Below are positions 31,561 to 46,080 of a stretch of 64,000 nt of DNA, one piece after another (the stretch's first letter is position 1; every line of letters begins with the position of its first letter). Source of the stretch: Lepidurus packardi (lineage: Eukaryota > Arthropoda > Branchiopoda > Notostraca > Triopsidae). Position numbers and translations under genes: made by a program. The stretch spans positions 186,001-250,000 of the forward strand of contig JAKZAN010000046.1 in the NCBI GenBank assembly GCA_023053545.1. The letters run 5' to 3'. The notes beneath the pieces are model-generated. The model made no database searches, was not told where the DNA came from, and saw only the letters and a program-made list of their open reading frames with translations.

Positions 31561-33120
31561 GGACTTAATTATTTCATTACGGACTTCATTAATTCCTTAC
31601 GTACTTAATTAACTCACTACGGATTTAATTAATTCCCTACAGAATTTATTAATTCATTACGGACTTAATTATTTCCTTAGGGACTTCATTAATTCATTAC
31701 GGACTTTATAAATTCACTACGGACTTTATTAATTCATTACGGACTTAATTAATTCAGTACGGACTTAACTAATTCCTTACGGATTTAATTAATTCCTTAC
31801 GGACTTAATTAATTCATTACGGAATTTATTAATTCATTACGGACTTAATTAAATCCTTACAGACTTAATTTATTCAGTAAAGACTTAATTAATTCCCTAC
31901 GGACTTTATTAATTCATTACGGACTTAATTATTTCCTTAGGGACTTCATTAATTCATTTCGGACTTCATTAATTCATAACGGACTTAATTAATTCATTAC
32001 GGACTTAATTAAATCCTTACGGATTTAATTAATTCATTACGGACTTAATTAATTGCTTACGGAATTAATTCATTCATTACGGAATTAAATAATTCATTAC
32101 GGATTTAATTAATTCATTACGGACTTTATTAATTCATTACGGAATTAATTAATTCTTTACGGACTTAATTAATTCATTACGAACTTAATTAATTCATTAC
32201 GGAATTAATTAATTCATTACGGACTTAATTAATTCCCTACGGACTTAATTAATTCCTTACGAACTTAATTAATTCTTTACGGAATTAATTTATTCATTAC
32301 GGAATTTATTAATTCATTACGGACTTAATTAAATCCTTACGGACTTAATTAATTCATTACGGACTTAATTAATTGCTTACGGAATTAATTCATTCATTAC
32401 GGAATTAAATAATTCATTACGGATTTAATTAATTCATTACGGACTTTATTAATTCATTACGTAATTAATTAATTCCTTACGGACTCAATTAAGTCACTAC
32501 GGACTTTATTAATTCATTACGGACTTAATTATTTCCTTAGGGACTTCAATAATTCATTTCGGACTTCATTAATTCATTACGGAATTTATAAATTCCTTAG
32601 GAACTTAATTAATTCCTTACGGACTTAATTAATTCCTTACGGACTTAATTAATTCATTACGGAATTTATTAATTCATTACGGATTTAACTAATTCCTTAC
32701 GGACTTAATTAATTCATTACGGAATTTATTAAATCATTACGGACTTAATTAAATCCTTACAGACTTAATTAATTCAGTAAGGGCTTAATTGATTCCTTAC
32801 GGACTTAATTAATTCCTTACGGACTTAATTATTTCATTACGGACTTCATTAATTCATTACGGACTTTATAAATTCCTTAGGGACTTAATTAATTTCTTAC
32901 GGACTTAGTTAATTAATTACGGATTTTATTAATTCATTACGGACTTAATTAATTCATTACGGACTTAATTAATTCATTACGAACTTAATTAATTCATTAC
33001 GGACTTAATTAATTCATTACGGAATTAATTAATTCCCTACTTACTTAATTAATTCCTTACGAACTTAATTAATTCTTTACGGAATTAATTAATTCATTAC
33101 GGAATTTATTAATTCATTAC

Positions 33121-34320
33121 GGAATTTATTAATTCATTACGGATTCAATTAATTCATTACGGACTTTCTTAATTCATTACGGACTTAATTAATTCCTTAC
33201 GGACCTAATTCATTCATTACGGACTTTATAAATTCCTTAGGGACTTAATTAATTCCTCACGGACTTAATTAATTAATTACGAACTTAATTAATTCTTTAC
33301 GGAATTAATTAATTCATTACGGAATTTATTAATTCATTACGGACTTAATTAAATCCTTACGGACTTAATTAATTCATTACGGACTTAATTAATTCCTTAC
33401 GGAATTAATTCATTCATTACGGAATTAAATAATTCATTACGGATTTAATTAATTCATTACGGACTTTATTAATTCATTACGGAATTAATTAATTCCTTAC
33501 AGACTTAATTAATTCAGCAAGGAATTAATTGATTCCTTACGGACTTAATTAATTCCTTACGGACTTAATTATTTCATTACGGACTTCATTAATTCCTTAC
33601 GGACTTAATTAATTCACTACGGACTTAATTAATTCCCTACGGAATTTGTTAATTCATTACGGACTTAATTATTCCCTTAGGGACTTAATTAATTCATTAC
33701 GAACTTAATTAATTCATTACGGACTTAATTAATTCATTACGGACTTAATTAATTCCCTACGGACTTAATTAATTCCTTACGAACCTAATTAATTCTTTAC
33801 GGAATTAACTAATTCATAACGGAATTTATTAATTCATTACGGACTTAATTAAATCCTTACGGTCTTAATTAATTCATTACGGACTTAATTAACTCCTTAC
33901 GGAATTAATTCATTCATTACGGAATTAAATAATTCATTACGGATTTAATTAATTCATTACTGAATTTATTAATTCATTACGGAATTAATTAATTCCTTAC
34001 GGACTTAATTAATTCACTACGGACTTTATTAATTCATTACGGACTTAATTATTTCCTTAGGGACTTCATTAATTCATTACGGACTTAATTATTTCCTTAG
34101 GGACTTCATTAATTCATTTCGGACTTCATTAATTCATTACGGAATTTATAAATTCCTTAGGAACTTAATTAAATCCTTACGGACTTAGTTAATTCATTAC
34201 GGACTTAATTAATTCCTTACGGACTTAATTAATTCCTTACGGCCTTAATTAAATCCATACGGACTTAATTAATTCCTTACGGACTTAAATAATTCTTTAC
34301 GGAATTAATTAATTCATTAC
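33121..34320. repeat. 1200-bp higher-order repeat of satellite B, copy 1
   Basis: Sixty monomers, immediately repeated at 34321. Rare shared variants are CCTCACGG (33256 and 34456), CAGCAAGG (33514 and 34714), ATTCCCTTAGGG (33671 and 34871) and GGTCTTAATT (33861 and 35061), all at an offset of 1200. Confidence 0.92.
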
Positions 34321-35520
34321 GGAATTTATTAATTCATTACGGATTCAATTAATTCATTACGGACTTTCTTAATTCATTACGGACTTAATTAATTCCTTAC
34401 GGACCTAATTCATTCATTACGGACTTTATAAATTCCTTAGGGACTTAATTAATTCCTCACGGACTTAATTAATTAATTACGAACTTAATTAATTCTTTAC
34501 GGAATTAATTAATTCATTACGGAATTTATTAATTCATTACGGACTTAATTAAATCCTTACGGACTTAATTAATTCATTACGGACTTAATTAATTCCTTAC
34601 GGAATTAATTCATTCATTACGGAATTAAATAATTCATTACGGATTTAATTAATTCATTACGGACTTTATTAATTCATTACGGAATTAATTAATTCCTTAC
34701 AGACTTAATTAATTCAGCAAGGAATTAATTGATTCCTTACGGACTTAATTAATTCCTTACGGACTTAATTATTTCATTACGGACTTCATTAATTCCTTAC
34801 GGACTTAATTAATTCACTACGGACTTAATTAATTCCCTACGGAATTTGTTAATTCATTACGGACTTAATTATTCCCTTAGGGACTTAATTAATTCATTAC
34901 GAACTTAATTAATTCATTACGGACTTAATTAATTCATTACGGACTTAATTAATTCCCTACGGACTTAATTAATTCCTTACGAACCTAATTAATTCTTTAC
35001 GGAATTAACTAATTCATAACGGAATTTATTAATTCATTACGGACTTAATTAAATCCTTACGGTCTTAATTAATTCATTACGGACTTAATTAACTCCTTAC
35101 GGAATTAATTCATTCATTACGGAATTAAATAATTCATTACGGATTTAATTAATTCATTACTGAATTTATTAATTCATTACGGAATTAATTAATTCCTTAC
35201 GGACTTAATTAATTCACTACGGACTTTATTAATTCATTACGGACTTAATTATTTCCTTAGGGACTTCATTAATTCATTACGGACTTAATTATTTCCTTAG
35301 GGACTTCATTAATTCATTTCGGACTTCATTAATTCATTACGGAATTTATAAATTCCTTAGGAACTTAATTAAATCCTTACGGACTTAGTTAATTCATTAC
35401 GGACTTAATTAATTCCTTACGGACTTAATTAATTCCTTACGGCCTTAATTAAATCCATACGGACTTAATTAATTCCTTACGGACTTAAATAATTCTTTAC
35501 GGAATTAATTAATTCATTAC
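34321..35520. repeat. 1200-bp higher-order repeat of satellite B, copy 2
   Basis: Second copy of 33121-34320; I found no differences by eye. Similarity to the start of the block continues for about 70 bp past 35520 and then departs (AGTTCC instead of AATTCC near 35591), as expected for an unequal-exchange junction. Confidence 0.92.
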
Positions 35521-38500
35521 GGAATTTATTAATTCATTACGGATTCAATTAATTCATTACGGACTTTCTTAATTCATTACGGACTTAATTAGTTCCTTAC
35601 GGACCTAATTCATTTATTACGGACTTAATTAATTCATTACGAACTTAAATAATTCATTACGGACTTAATTAAATCCTTACGGACTTAATTAATTCATTAC
35701 GGACTTAATTAATTCCTTACGGAATTAATTCATTCATTACGGAATTAAATAATTCATTACGGATTTAATTAATTCATTACGGACTTTATTAATTCTTTAC
35801 GGACTTAATTAATTCCTTACGGATTTAATTAATTCTTTACGGAATTAATTAATTCATTACGGAATTTATTAATTCATTACGGATTCAATTAATTCATTAC
35901 GGACTTTCTTAATTCATTACGGACTTAATTAATTCAGTAAGGACTTAATTAATTCCTTACGGACTTAATTAATTCCTTACGGACTTAATTATTTCATTAC
36001 GGACTTAATTCATTCCTTACGGACTTAATTAATTCCTTACGGCCTTAATTAAATCCATACGGACTTAATTAATTCCTTACGGACTTAAATAATTCTTTAC
36101 GGAATTAATTAATTCATTACGGACTTAATTAATACTTTACGGAATTAATTAATTCATTACGGAATTTATTAATTCATTACGGATTCAATTAATTCATTAC
36201 GGACTTTCTTAATTCATTACGGACCTAATTCATTCATTACGGACTTTATAAATTCCTTAGGGACTTAATTAATTTCTTACGGACTTAGTTAAATCATAAC
36301 GGACTAAATTAATTCCTTTCGGACTTAATTAATTCCTTACGGACTTAATTAATTCCTTACGGAATTAATTAATTCCTTACGGCCTTAACTAAATCCCTAC
36401 GGACTTAATTAATTCCTTACGGACTTAATTAATTCCTTACGGACTTAATTATTTCATTACGGACTTCATTAATTCCTTACGTACTTAATTAACTCACTAC
36501 GGATTTAATTAATTCCCTACGGAATTTATTAATTCATTACGGACTTAATTATTTCCTTAGGGACTTCATTAATTCATTACGGACTTCATAAATTCCTTAG
36601 GGACTTAATTAATTCCTTACGGACTTAGTTAATTCACTACGGACTTTATTAATTCATTACGGACTTAATTAATTCAGTACGGACTTAACTAATTCCTTAC
36701 GGATTTAATTAATTCCTTACGGACTTAATTAATTCATTACGGAATTTATTAATTCATTACGGACTTAATTAAATCCTTACAGACTTAATTTATTCAGTAA
36801 AGACTTACTTAATTCCCTACGGACTTTATTAATTCATTACGGACTTAATTATTTCCTTAGGGACTTCATTAATTCATTTCGGACTTCATTAATTCATAAC
36901 GGACTTAATTAATTCATTACGGACTTAATTAAATCCTTACGGACTTTATTAATTCATTACGGAATTAATTAATTCTTTACGGACTTAATTAATTCATTAC
37001 GAACTTAGTTAATTCATTACGGACTTAATTAATTCCTTACGGACTTAATTAATTCCTTACGGACTTAATTAATTCATTACGGAATTTATTAATTCATTAC
37101 GGACTTAATTAAATCCTTACAGACTTAATTATTTCCTTAGGGACTTCATTAATTCATTACGGACTTTATAAATTCCTTAGGGACTTTATAAATTCCTTAG
37201 GGACTTAATTAATTCCTTACGGACTTAGTTAATTCACTACGGACTTTATTAATTCATTACGGACTTAATTAATTCATTACGGACTTAATTAATTCATTAC
37301 GAACTTAATTAATTCATTACGGACTTAATTAATTCTTTACGGAATTAAATAATTCATTACGGAATTTATTAATTCATTACGGAATTAATTAAATCGTTAC
37401 GGACTTAATTAATTCATTACGGAATTAAATAATTCATTACGGATTTAATTAATTAATTATGGACTTTATGAATTCATTACGGAATTAATTAATTCCTTAC
37501 GGAATTAATAATTCACTACGGACTTTATTAATTCATTACGGACTTAATTATTTCCTTAGGGACTTCATTAATTCATTTCGGACTTCATTATTTCCTTAGG
37601 GACTTCATTAATTCATTACGGAATTTATAAATTCCTTAGGAACTTAATTAATTCCTTACGGACTTAGTAAATTCATTACGGACTTAATTAATTCCTTGCG
37701 GACTTAATTAATTCCTTACGGTCTTAATTAAATCTTTACGGAATTAATTAATTCATTACGGAATTTATTAATTCATTACGGATTCAATTAATTCATTACG
37801 GACTTTCTTAATTCATTACGGACTTAATTAATTCCTTACGGACCTAATTCATTCATTACGGACTTTATAAATTCCTTAGGGACTTAATTAATTCCTTACG
37901 GATTTAGTTAATTCATAACGGACTTAATTAATTCCTTACGGACTTAATTAATTCCTTACGGCCTTAATTAAATCCCTACGGACTTAATTAATTCAGTACG
38001 GACTTAATTAATTCCTTACGGATTTAACTAATTCCTTACGGACTTAATTAATTCATTACGGAATTTATTAATTCATTACGGACATAATTAAATCCTTACA
38101 GACTTAATTAATTCAGTAAGGGCTTAATTGATTCCTTACGGACTTAATTAATTCCTTACGGATTTAATTATTTCATGACGGACTTCATTAATTCATTACG
38201 GACTTTATAAATTCCTTAGGGACTTAATTAATTTCTTACGGACTTAATTAATTCATTACGAACTTAATTAATTCATTACGGACTTAATTAATTCATTACG
38301 GAATTAATTAATTCCCTACTTACTTAATTAATTCCTTACGAACTTAATTAATTCTTTACGGAATTAATTAATTCATTACGGAATTTATTAATGCATTACG
38401 GACTTAATTAAATCCTTTCGGACTTAATTAATTCATTACGGACTTAATTAATTCCTTACGGAATTAATTCATTCATTACAGAATTAAATAATTCATTCCG

Positions 38501-41500
38501 GATTTACTTAATTCATTACGGACTTTATTAATTCATTACGGAATTAACTAATTCCTTACGGACTAAATTAATTCACTACGGACTTTATTAATTCACTACG
38601 GACTTAATTATTTCCTTAGGGACTTCAATAGTTCATTTCGTACTTCATTAATTCATTACGGAATTTATAAATTCCTTAGGAACTTAATTAATTCCTTACG
38701 GACTTAATTAATTCCTTACGGACTTAATTAATTCTTTACGGAATTTATTAATTCATTACGGAATTTATTAATTCATTACGGATTCAATTAATTCATTACG
38801 GACTTTCTTAATTCATTACGGACTTAATTAATTCCTTACGGACCTAATTCATTCATTACGGACTTTATAAATTCCTTAGGGACTTAATTAATTCCTTACG
38901 GACTTAATTAATTAATTACGAACTTAATTAATTCTTTACGGAATTAATTAATTCATTACGGAATTTATTAATTCATTATGGACTTAATTAAATCCTTACG
39001 GTCTTAATTAATTCATTACGGACTTAATTAACTCCTTACGGAATTAATTCATTCATTACGGAATTAAATAATTCATTACGGATTTAATTAATTCATTACG
39101 GACTTTATTAATTCATTACGGACTTAATTAATTCCTTACGGAATTAATTCATTCATTACAGAATTAAATAATTCATTCCGGATTTACTTAATTCATTACG
39201 GACTTTATTAATTCATTACGGAATTAACTAATTCCTTACGGACTAAATTAATTCACTACGGACTTAATTATTTCCTTAGGGACTTCAATAGTTCATTTCG
39301 TACTTCATTAATTCATTACGGAATTTATAAATTCCTTAGGAACTTAATTAATTCCTTACGGACTTAATTAATTCCTTACGGACTTAATTAATTCGTTACG
39401 GAATTAATTAATTCATTACGGAATTTATTAATTCATTACGGATTCAAATAATTCATTACGGACTTTCTTAATTCATTACGGACTTAATTAATTCCTTACG
39501 GACCTAATTCATTCATTACGGACTTTATAAATTCCTTAGGGACTTAATTAATTCCTTACGGACTTAATTAATTAATTACGAACTTAATTAATTCTTTACG
39601 GAATTAATTAATTCATTACGGAATTTATTAATTCATTACGGACTTAATTAAATCCTTACGGACTTAATTAATTCATTACGGACTTAATTAATTCCTTACG
39701 GAATTAATTCATTCATTACGGAATTAAATAATTCATTACGGATTTAATTAATTCATTACGGACTTTATTAATTCATTACGTAATTAATTAATTCCTTACG
39801 GACTCAATTAAGTCACTACGGACTTTATTAATTCATTACGGACTTAATTATTTCCTTAGGGACTTCAATAATTCATTTCGGACTTCACTAATTCATTACG
39901 GAATTTATAAATTCCTTTGGAACTTAATTAATTCCTTACGGACTTAGTTAATTCATTACGGACTTAATTAATTCCTTACGGACTTAATTAATTCCTTACG
40001 GACTTAATTAATTCATTACGGAATTTATTAATTCATTACGGACTTAATTAAATCCTTACAGACTTAATTAATTCAGTAAGGACTTAATTAATTCCTTACG
40101 GACTTAATTATTTCCTTAGGGACTTCATTAATTCATTACGGACTTTATAAATTCCTTAGGGACTTTATAAATTCCTTAGGGACTTCATTAATTCAATACG
40201 GACTTTATAAATTCCTTAGGGACTTTATAAATTCATTAGGGACTTAATTAATTCCTTACGGACTTAGTTAATTCACTACGGACTTTATTAATTCATTACG
40301 GACTTAATTAATTCATTACGGACTTAATTAATTCATTACGAACTTAATTAATTCATTACGGACTTAATTAATTCTTTACGGAATTAAATAATTCATTACG
40401 GAATTTATTAATTCATTACGGAAATAATTAAATCCTTACGGACTTAATTAATTCATTACGGAATTAAATAATTCATTACGGATTTAATTAATTAATTACG
40501 GACTTTATTAATTCATTACGGAATTAATTAATTCCTTACGGACTTAATTAATTCACTACGGACTTTATTAATTCATTACGGACTTAATTATTTCCTTAGG
40601 GACTTCAATAATTCATTTCGGACTTCATTAATTCATTACGGAATTTATAAATTCCTTAGGAACTTAATTAATTCCTTACGGACTTAATTAATTCCTTACG
40701 GCCTTAATTAAATCTTTACGGAATTAATTAATTCATTACGGAATTTATTAATTCATTACGGATTCAATTAATTCATTACGGACTTTCTTAATTCATTACG
40801 GATTTAGTTAATTCATAACGGACTTAATTAATTCCTTACGGACTTAATTAATTCCTTACGGCCTTAATTAAATCCCTACGGACTTAATTAATTCAGTACG
40901 GACTTAATTAATTCCTTACAGATTTAACTAATTCCTTACGGACTTAATTAATTCATTACGGAATTTATTAATTCATTACGGACTTAGTTAAATCCTTACA
41001 GACTTAATTAATTCAGTAAGGACTTAGTTGATTCCTTACGGACTTAATTAATTCCTTACGGACTTAATTATTTCATTACGGACTTCATTAATTCCTTACG
41101 GACTTAATTAATACACTACGGACTTAATTAATTCCCTACGGAATTTATTAATTCATTACGGACTTAATTATTTCCTTAGGGACTTCATTAATTCATTTCG
41201 GACTTCATTAATTCATTACGGACTTCAATATTTCCTTAGGGACTTCATTAATTCATTAAGGACTTTATATCTAATCGGGTCTCTGATCGGGTCTCTAATC
41301 GGGTCTCTGATCGGGTCTCTGATCGGGTCTCTGATCGGGTCTCTGATCGGGTCTCTGATCGGGTCTCTGATCGGGTATCTAATCGTGTCTCTGATGGGTT
41401 TTCTAATCGGGTCTCTAATCGGGTCTCTAAACGGGTCTCTAATCGGGTCTCTGATCGACTCTCTGATCGGGTCTCTGATCGGGTCTCTAATCGGGTCTCT

Positions 41501-43525
41501 AATCGGGTCTGTGATCGGGTCTCTAATCGGGTCTATGATCGGGTCTCTGATCGGGTCTCTGATCGGGTCTCTGATCGACTCTCTGATCGGGTCTCTGATC
41601 GGGTCTCTAATCGGGTCTCTGATCGACTCTCTGATCGGGTCTCTGATCGGGTCTCTAATCGGGTCTCTAATCGGGTCTCTGATCGGGTCTCTGATCGGGT
41701 CTCTAATCGGGTCTCTAATCGGGTCTCTAATCGGGTCTCTGATCGGGTCTCTGATCGGGTCTTTAATCGGGTCTTTAATCGGGTCTCTGATCGGGTCTCT
41801 GATCGGGTCTCTATTCGGGTCTCTAATCGGGTCTCTGATCGGGTCTCTAATCGGGTCTCTAATCGGGTCTCTGATCGGGTCTCTGATCGGGTCTCTAATC
41901 GGGTCTCTAATCGGGTCTCTGATCGGGTCTCTAATCGGGTCTCTAATCGGGTCTCTAATCGGGTCTCTGATCGAGTCTCTGATCGGGTCTCTAATCGGGT
42001 CTCTGATCGGGTTTCTGATCGGGTCTCTAATCGGGTCTCTAATCGGGTCTCTGATCGGGTCTCTAATCGGGTCTCTAATCGGGTCTCTGATCGGGTCTCT
42101 AATCGGGTCTCTAATCGGGTCTCTGATCGGGTCTCTAATCGGGTCTCTAATCGGGTCTCTGATCGGGTCTCTGATTGGGTCTCTAATCGGGTCTCTAATC
42201 GGGTCTCTAATCGACGTCTCTAATCGAGGTCTCTGATCGGGTCTCTAATCAGGTCTCTAATCGGGTCTCTAATCGGGTCTGTGATCGGGTCTCTAATCGG
42301 GTCTCTGATCGGGTCTCTGATCGGGTTTCTGATCGGGTCTCTGATCGACTCTCTGATCGGGTCTCTGATCGGGTCTCTAATCGGGTCTCTAATCGGGTCT
42401 CTGATCGGGTCTCCGATCGGGTCTCTAATCGGGTCTCTGATCGGGTCTCTGATCGACTCTCTGATCGGGTCTCTGATCGGGTCTCTAATCGGGTCTCTGA
42501 TCGACTCTCTGATCGGGTCTCTGATCGGGTCTCTAATCGGGTCTCTAATCGGGTCTCTGATCGGGTCTCTGATCGGGTCTCTAATCGGGTCTCTAATCGG
42601 GTCTCTAATCGGGTCTCTGATCGGGTCTCTGATCGGGTCTTTAATCGGGTCTTTAATCGGGTCTCTGATCGGGTCTCTGATCGGGTCTCTATTCGGGTCT
42701 CTAATCGGGTCTCTGATCGGGTCTCTAATCGGGTCTCTAATCGGGTCTCTGATCGGGTCTCTGATCGGGTCTCTAATCGGGTCTCTGATCGGGTCTCTGA
42801 TCGGGTCTCTAATCGGGTCTCTAATCGGGTCTCTAATCGGGTCGCTGATCGGGTCTCTGATCGGGTCTTTAATCGGGTCTTTAATCGGGTCTCTGATCGG
42901 GTCTCTGATCGGGTCTCTATTCGGGTCTCTAATCGGGTCTCTGATCGGGTCTCTAATCGGGTCTCTGATCGGGTCTCTTATCGACTCTCTGATCGGGTCT
43001 TTAATCGGGTCTCTGACCGGGTCTCTAATCGACGTCTCTAATCGAGGTCTCTGATCGGGTCTCTAATCCGGTCTCTAATCGGGTCTCTAATCGGGTCTGT
43101 GATCGGGTCTCTAATCGGGTCTCTGATCGGGTCTCTGATCGGGTCTCTGATCGGGTCTCTGATCGGGTCTCTGATCGACTCTCTGATCGGGTCTCTGATC
43201 GGGTCTCTAATCGGGTCTCTAATCGGGTCTCTGATCGGGTCTCTGATCGGGTCTCTAATCGGGTCTCTAGTCGGGTCTCTAATCGGGTCTCTGATCGGGT
43301 CTCTAATCGGGTCTCTAATCGGGTCTCTATTCGGGTCTCTGATCGGGTTTCTGATCGGGTCTCTAATCGGGTCTCTAATCGGGTCTCTTATCGCGTCTCT
43401 GATCGGGTCTCTGATTGGGTCTCTAATCGGGTTATCAGACGTGCACTTTGATCGGGTCTCTGATCGGGTCTCTAATCGAGTCTCTGATCGGGTCTCTGAT
43501 CGGGTCTCTAATCGGGTCTCTAATC

Positions 43526-44357
43526 GACGTCTCTAATCGAGGTCTCTGATCTGGTCTCTAATCCGGTCTCTAATCGGGTCTCTAATCGGGTCTGTGATCG
43601 GGTCTCTAATCGGGTCTCTGATCGGGTCTCTGATCGGGTCTCTGATCGGGTCCCTGATCGACTCTCTGATCGGGTCTCTGATCGGGTCTCTAATCGGGTC
43701 TCTAATCGGGTCTCTGGTCGGGTCTCTGATCGGGTCTCTAATCGGGTCTCTAATCGGATCTCTAATCGGGTCTCTGATCGGGTCTCTGATCGGGTCTTTA
43801 ATCGGGTCTTTAATCGGGTCTCTGATCGGGTCTCTAATCGGGTCTCTATTTGGGTCTCTAATCGGGTCTCTGATCGGGTCTCTAATCGGGTCTCTGATCG
43901 GGTCTCTTATCGAGTCTCTGATCGGGTCTCTGATCGGGTCTCTAATCGGGTCTCTATTTGGGTCTCTAATCGGGTCTCTGATCGGGTCTCTAATCGGGTC
44001 TCTGATCGGGTCTCTAATCGAGTCTCTGATCGGGTCTCTGATCGGGTATCTAATCGGGTCTCTAATCGGGTCTCTGATCGGGTCTCTAATCGGGTCTCTA
44101 ATCGGGTCTCTGATCGGGTCTCTAATCGGGTCTCTAATCGGGTCTCTGATTGGGTCTCTAAGCGGGTCTCTAATCGGGTCTCTAATCGACGTCTCTAATC
44201 GAGGTCTCTGATCGGGTCTCTAATCCGGTCTCTAATCGGGTCTCTAATCGGGTCTGTGATCGGGTCTCTAATCGGGTCTCTGATCGGGTCTCTAATCGGG
44301 TCTCTGATCGGGTCTCTGATCGGGTCTTTAATCGGGTCTCTAATCGGGTCTCTAATC
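43526..44357. repeat. 832-bp higher-order repeat of satellite C, copy 1
   Basis: The block opens with GACGTCTCTAATCGAGGTCT followed by the rare GATCTGG unit. The same order of units, including ATTTGGG and GGTACT-free stretches, repeats at 44358 with an offset of 832. The open frames in the two copies (43594-44211 and 44426-45043) translate to identical 205-residue polymers, so the copies are essentially identical. The length is not a multiple of 12 because of the 13-bp variant units. Confidence 0.9.
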
Positions 44358-45185
44358 GACGTCTCTAATCGAGGTCTCTGATCTGGTCTCTAATCCGGTC
44401 TCTAATCGGGTCTCTAATCGGGTCTGTGATCGGGTCTCTAATCGGGTCTCTGATCGGGTCTCTGATCGGGTCTCTGATCGGGTCCCTGATCGACTCTCTG
44501 ATCGGGTCTCTGATCGGGTCTCTAATCGGGTCTCTAATCGGGTCTCTGGTCGGGTCTCTGATCGGGTCTCTAATCGGGTCTCTAATCGGATCTCTAATCG
44601 GGTCTCTGATCGGGTCTCTGATCGGGTCTTTAATCGGGTCTTTAATCGGGTCTCTGATCGGGTCTCTAATCGGGTCTCTATTTGGGTCTCTAATCGGGTC
44701 TCTGATCGGGTCTCTAATCGGGTCTCTGATCGGGTCTCTTATCGAGTCTCTGATCGGGTCTCTGATCGGGTCTCTAATCGGGTCTCTATTTGGGTCTCTA
44801 ATCGGGTCTCTGATCGGGTCTCTAATCGGGTCTCTGATCGGGTCTCTAATCGAGTCTCTGATCGGGTCTCTGATCGGGTATCTAATCGGGTCTCTAATCG
44901 GGTCTCTGATCGGGTCTCTAATCGGGTCTCTAATCGGGTCTCTGATCGGGTCTCTAATCGGGTCTCTAATCGGGTCTCTGATTGGGTCTCTAAGCGGGTC
45001 TCTAATCGGGTCTCTAATCGACGTCTCTAATCGAGGTCTCTGATCGGGTCTCTAATCCGGTCTCTAATCGGGTCTCTAATCGGGTCTGTGATCGGGTCTC
45101 TAATCGGGTCTCTGATCGGGTCTCTAATCGGGTCTCTGATCGGGTCTCTGATCGGGTCTTTAATCGGGTCTCTAATCGGGTCTCT
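44358..45185. repeat. 832-bp higher-order repeat of satellite C, copy 2
   Basis: Tandem copy of 43526-44357. Register is lost at about 45185, where a G-type unit replaces the A-type unit that leads into GACGTC in copy 1. Confidence 0.9.
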
Positions 45186-46080
45186 GATCGGGTCTCTAAT
45201 CGGGTCTCTGATCGGGTCTCTGATCGGGTCTTTAATCGGGTCTCTGATCGGGTCTCTAATCGGGTCTCTGATCGGGTCTCTTATCGACTCTCTGATCGGG
45301 TCTTTAATCGGGTCTCTATTCGGGTCTCTAATCGGGTCTCTGATCGGATCTCTGATCGGGTCTCTAATCGGGTCTCTAATCGGGTCTCTGATCGGGTCTC
45401 TAATCGGGTCTCTAATCGGGTCTCTAATCGGGTCTCTGATCGAGTCTCTGATCGGGTCTCTAATCGGGTCTCTAATCGGGTCTCTAATCGGGTCTCTGAT
45501 CGGGTCTCTGATCGGGTCTCTGATCGGGTCTTTAATCGGGTCTTTAATCGGGTCTCTGATCGGGTCTCTGATCGGGTCTCTATTCGGGTCTCTAATCGGG
45601 TCTGTGATCGGGTCTCTAATCGGGTCTCTGATCGGGTCTCTTATCGCGTCTCTGATCGGGTCTCTGATTGGGTCTCTAATCGGGTTAACAGACGTGCACT
45701 TTGATCGGGTCTCTGATCGGGTCTCTAATCGAGTCTCTGATCGGGTCTCTGATCGGGTCTCTAATCGGGTCTCTAATCGGGTCTCTGATCGGGTCTCTGA
45801 TTGGGTCTCTAATCGGGTCTCTAATCGGGTCTCTAATCGGGTTTCTAAACGGGTCTCTAATCGGGTCTCTGATCGGGTCTCTAATCGGGTCTCTAATCGG
45901 GTCTGTGATCGGGTCTCTAATCGGGTCTCTGATCGGGTCTCTAATCGGGTCTCTGATCGGGTCTCTGATCGGGTCTTTAATCGGGTCTCTAATCGGGTCT
46001 CTGATCGGGTCTCTAATCGGGTCTCTGATCGGGTCTCTGATCGGGTCTTTAATCGGGTCTCTGATCGGGTCTCTAATCGG

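Larger units (their letters stand above)
23666..41270. repeat. 20-bp satellite B array
   Basis: Tandem array with consensus AATTAATTCATTACGGACTT, or CCTTACGGACTT in many monomers. It is a sister family of satellite A, distinguished mainly by T instead of G at the last position and often A instead of C at position 10. The T creates TTAATTAA palindromes in place of A's GAATTAATTC. Frequent variants are TTTCCTTAGGGACTTC, GACTTTATAAATTCC, GGAATTTATT and GGATTCAATT. No gene, no long ORF and no inserted element is seen. The array is continuous and ends abruptly at satellite C. Confidence 0.97.

Noticed and set aside
1..41270. CRISPR-like array of short repeats
   Set aside because: The 20-bp repeats are directly adjacent with no unique spacers, and the context is eukaryotic satellite DNA with no cas genes.
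23666..41270. Telomere-like sequence from CCTTAGGG words
   Set aside because: The word occurs once within scattered 20-bp monomers and never in tandem as a telomeric hexamer or pentamer.
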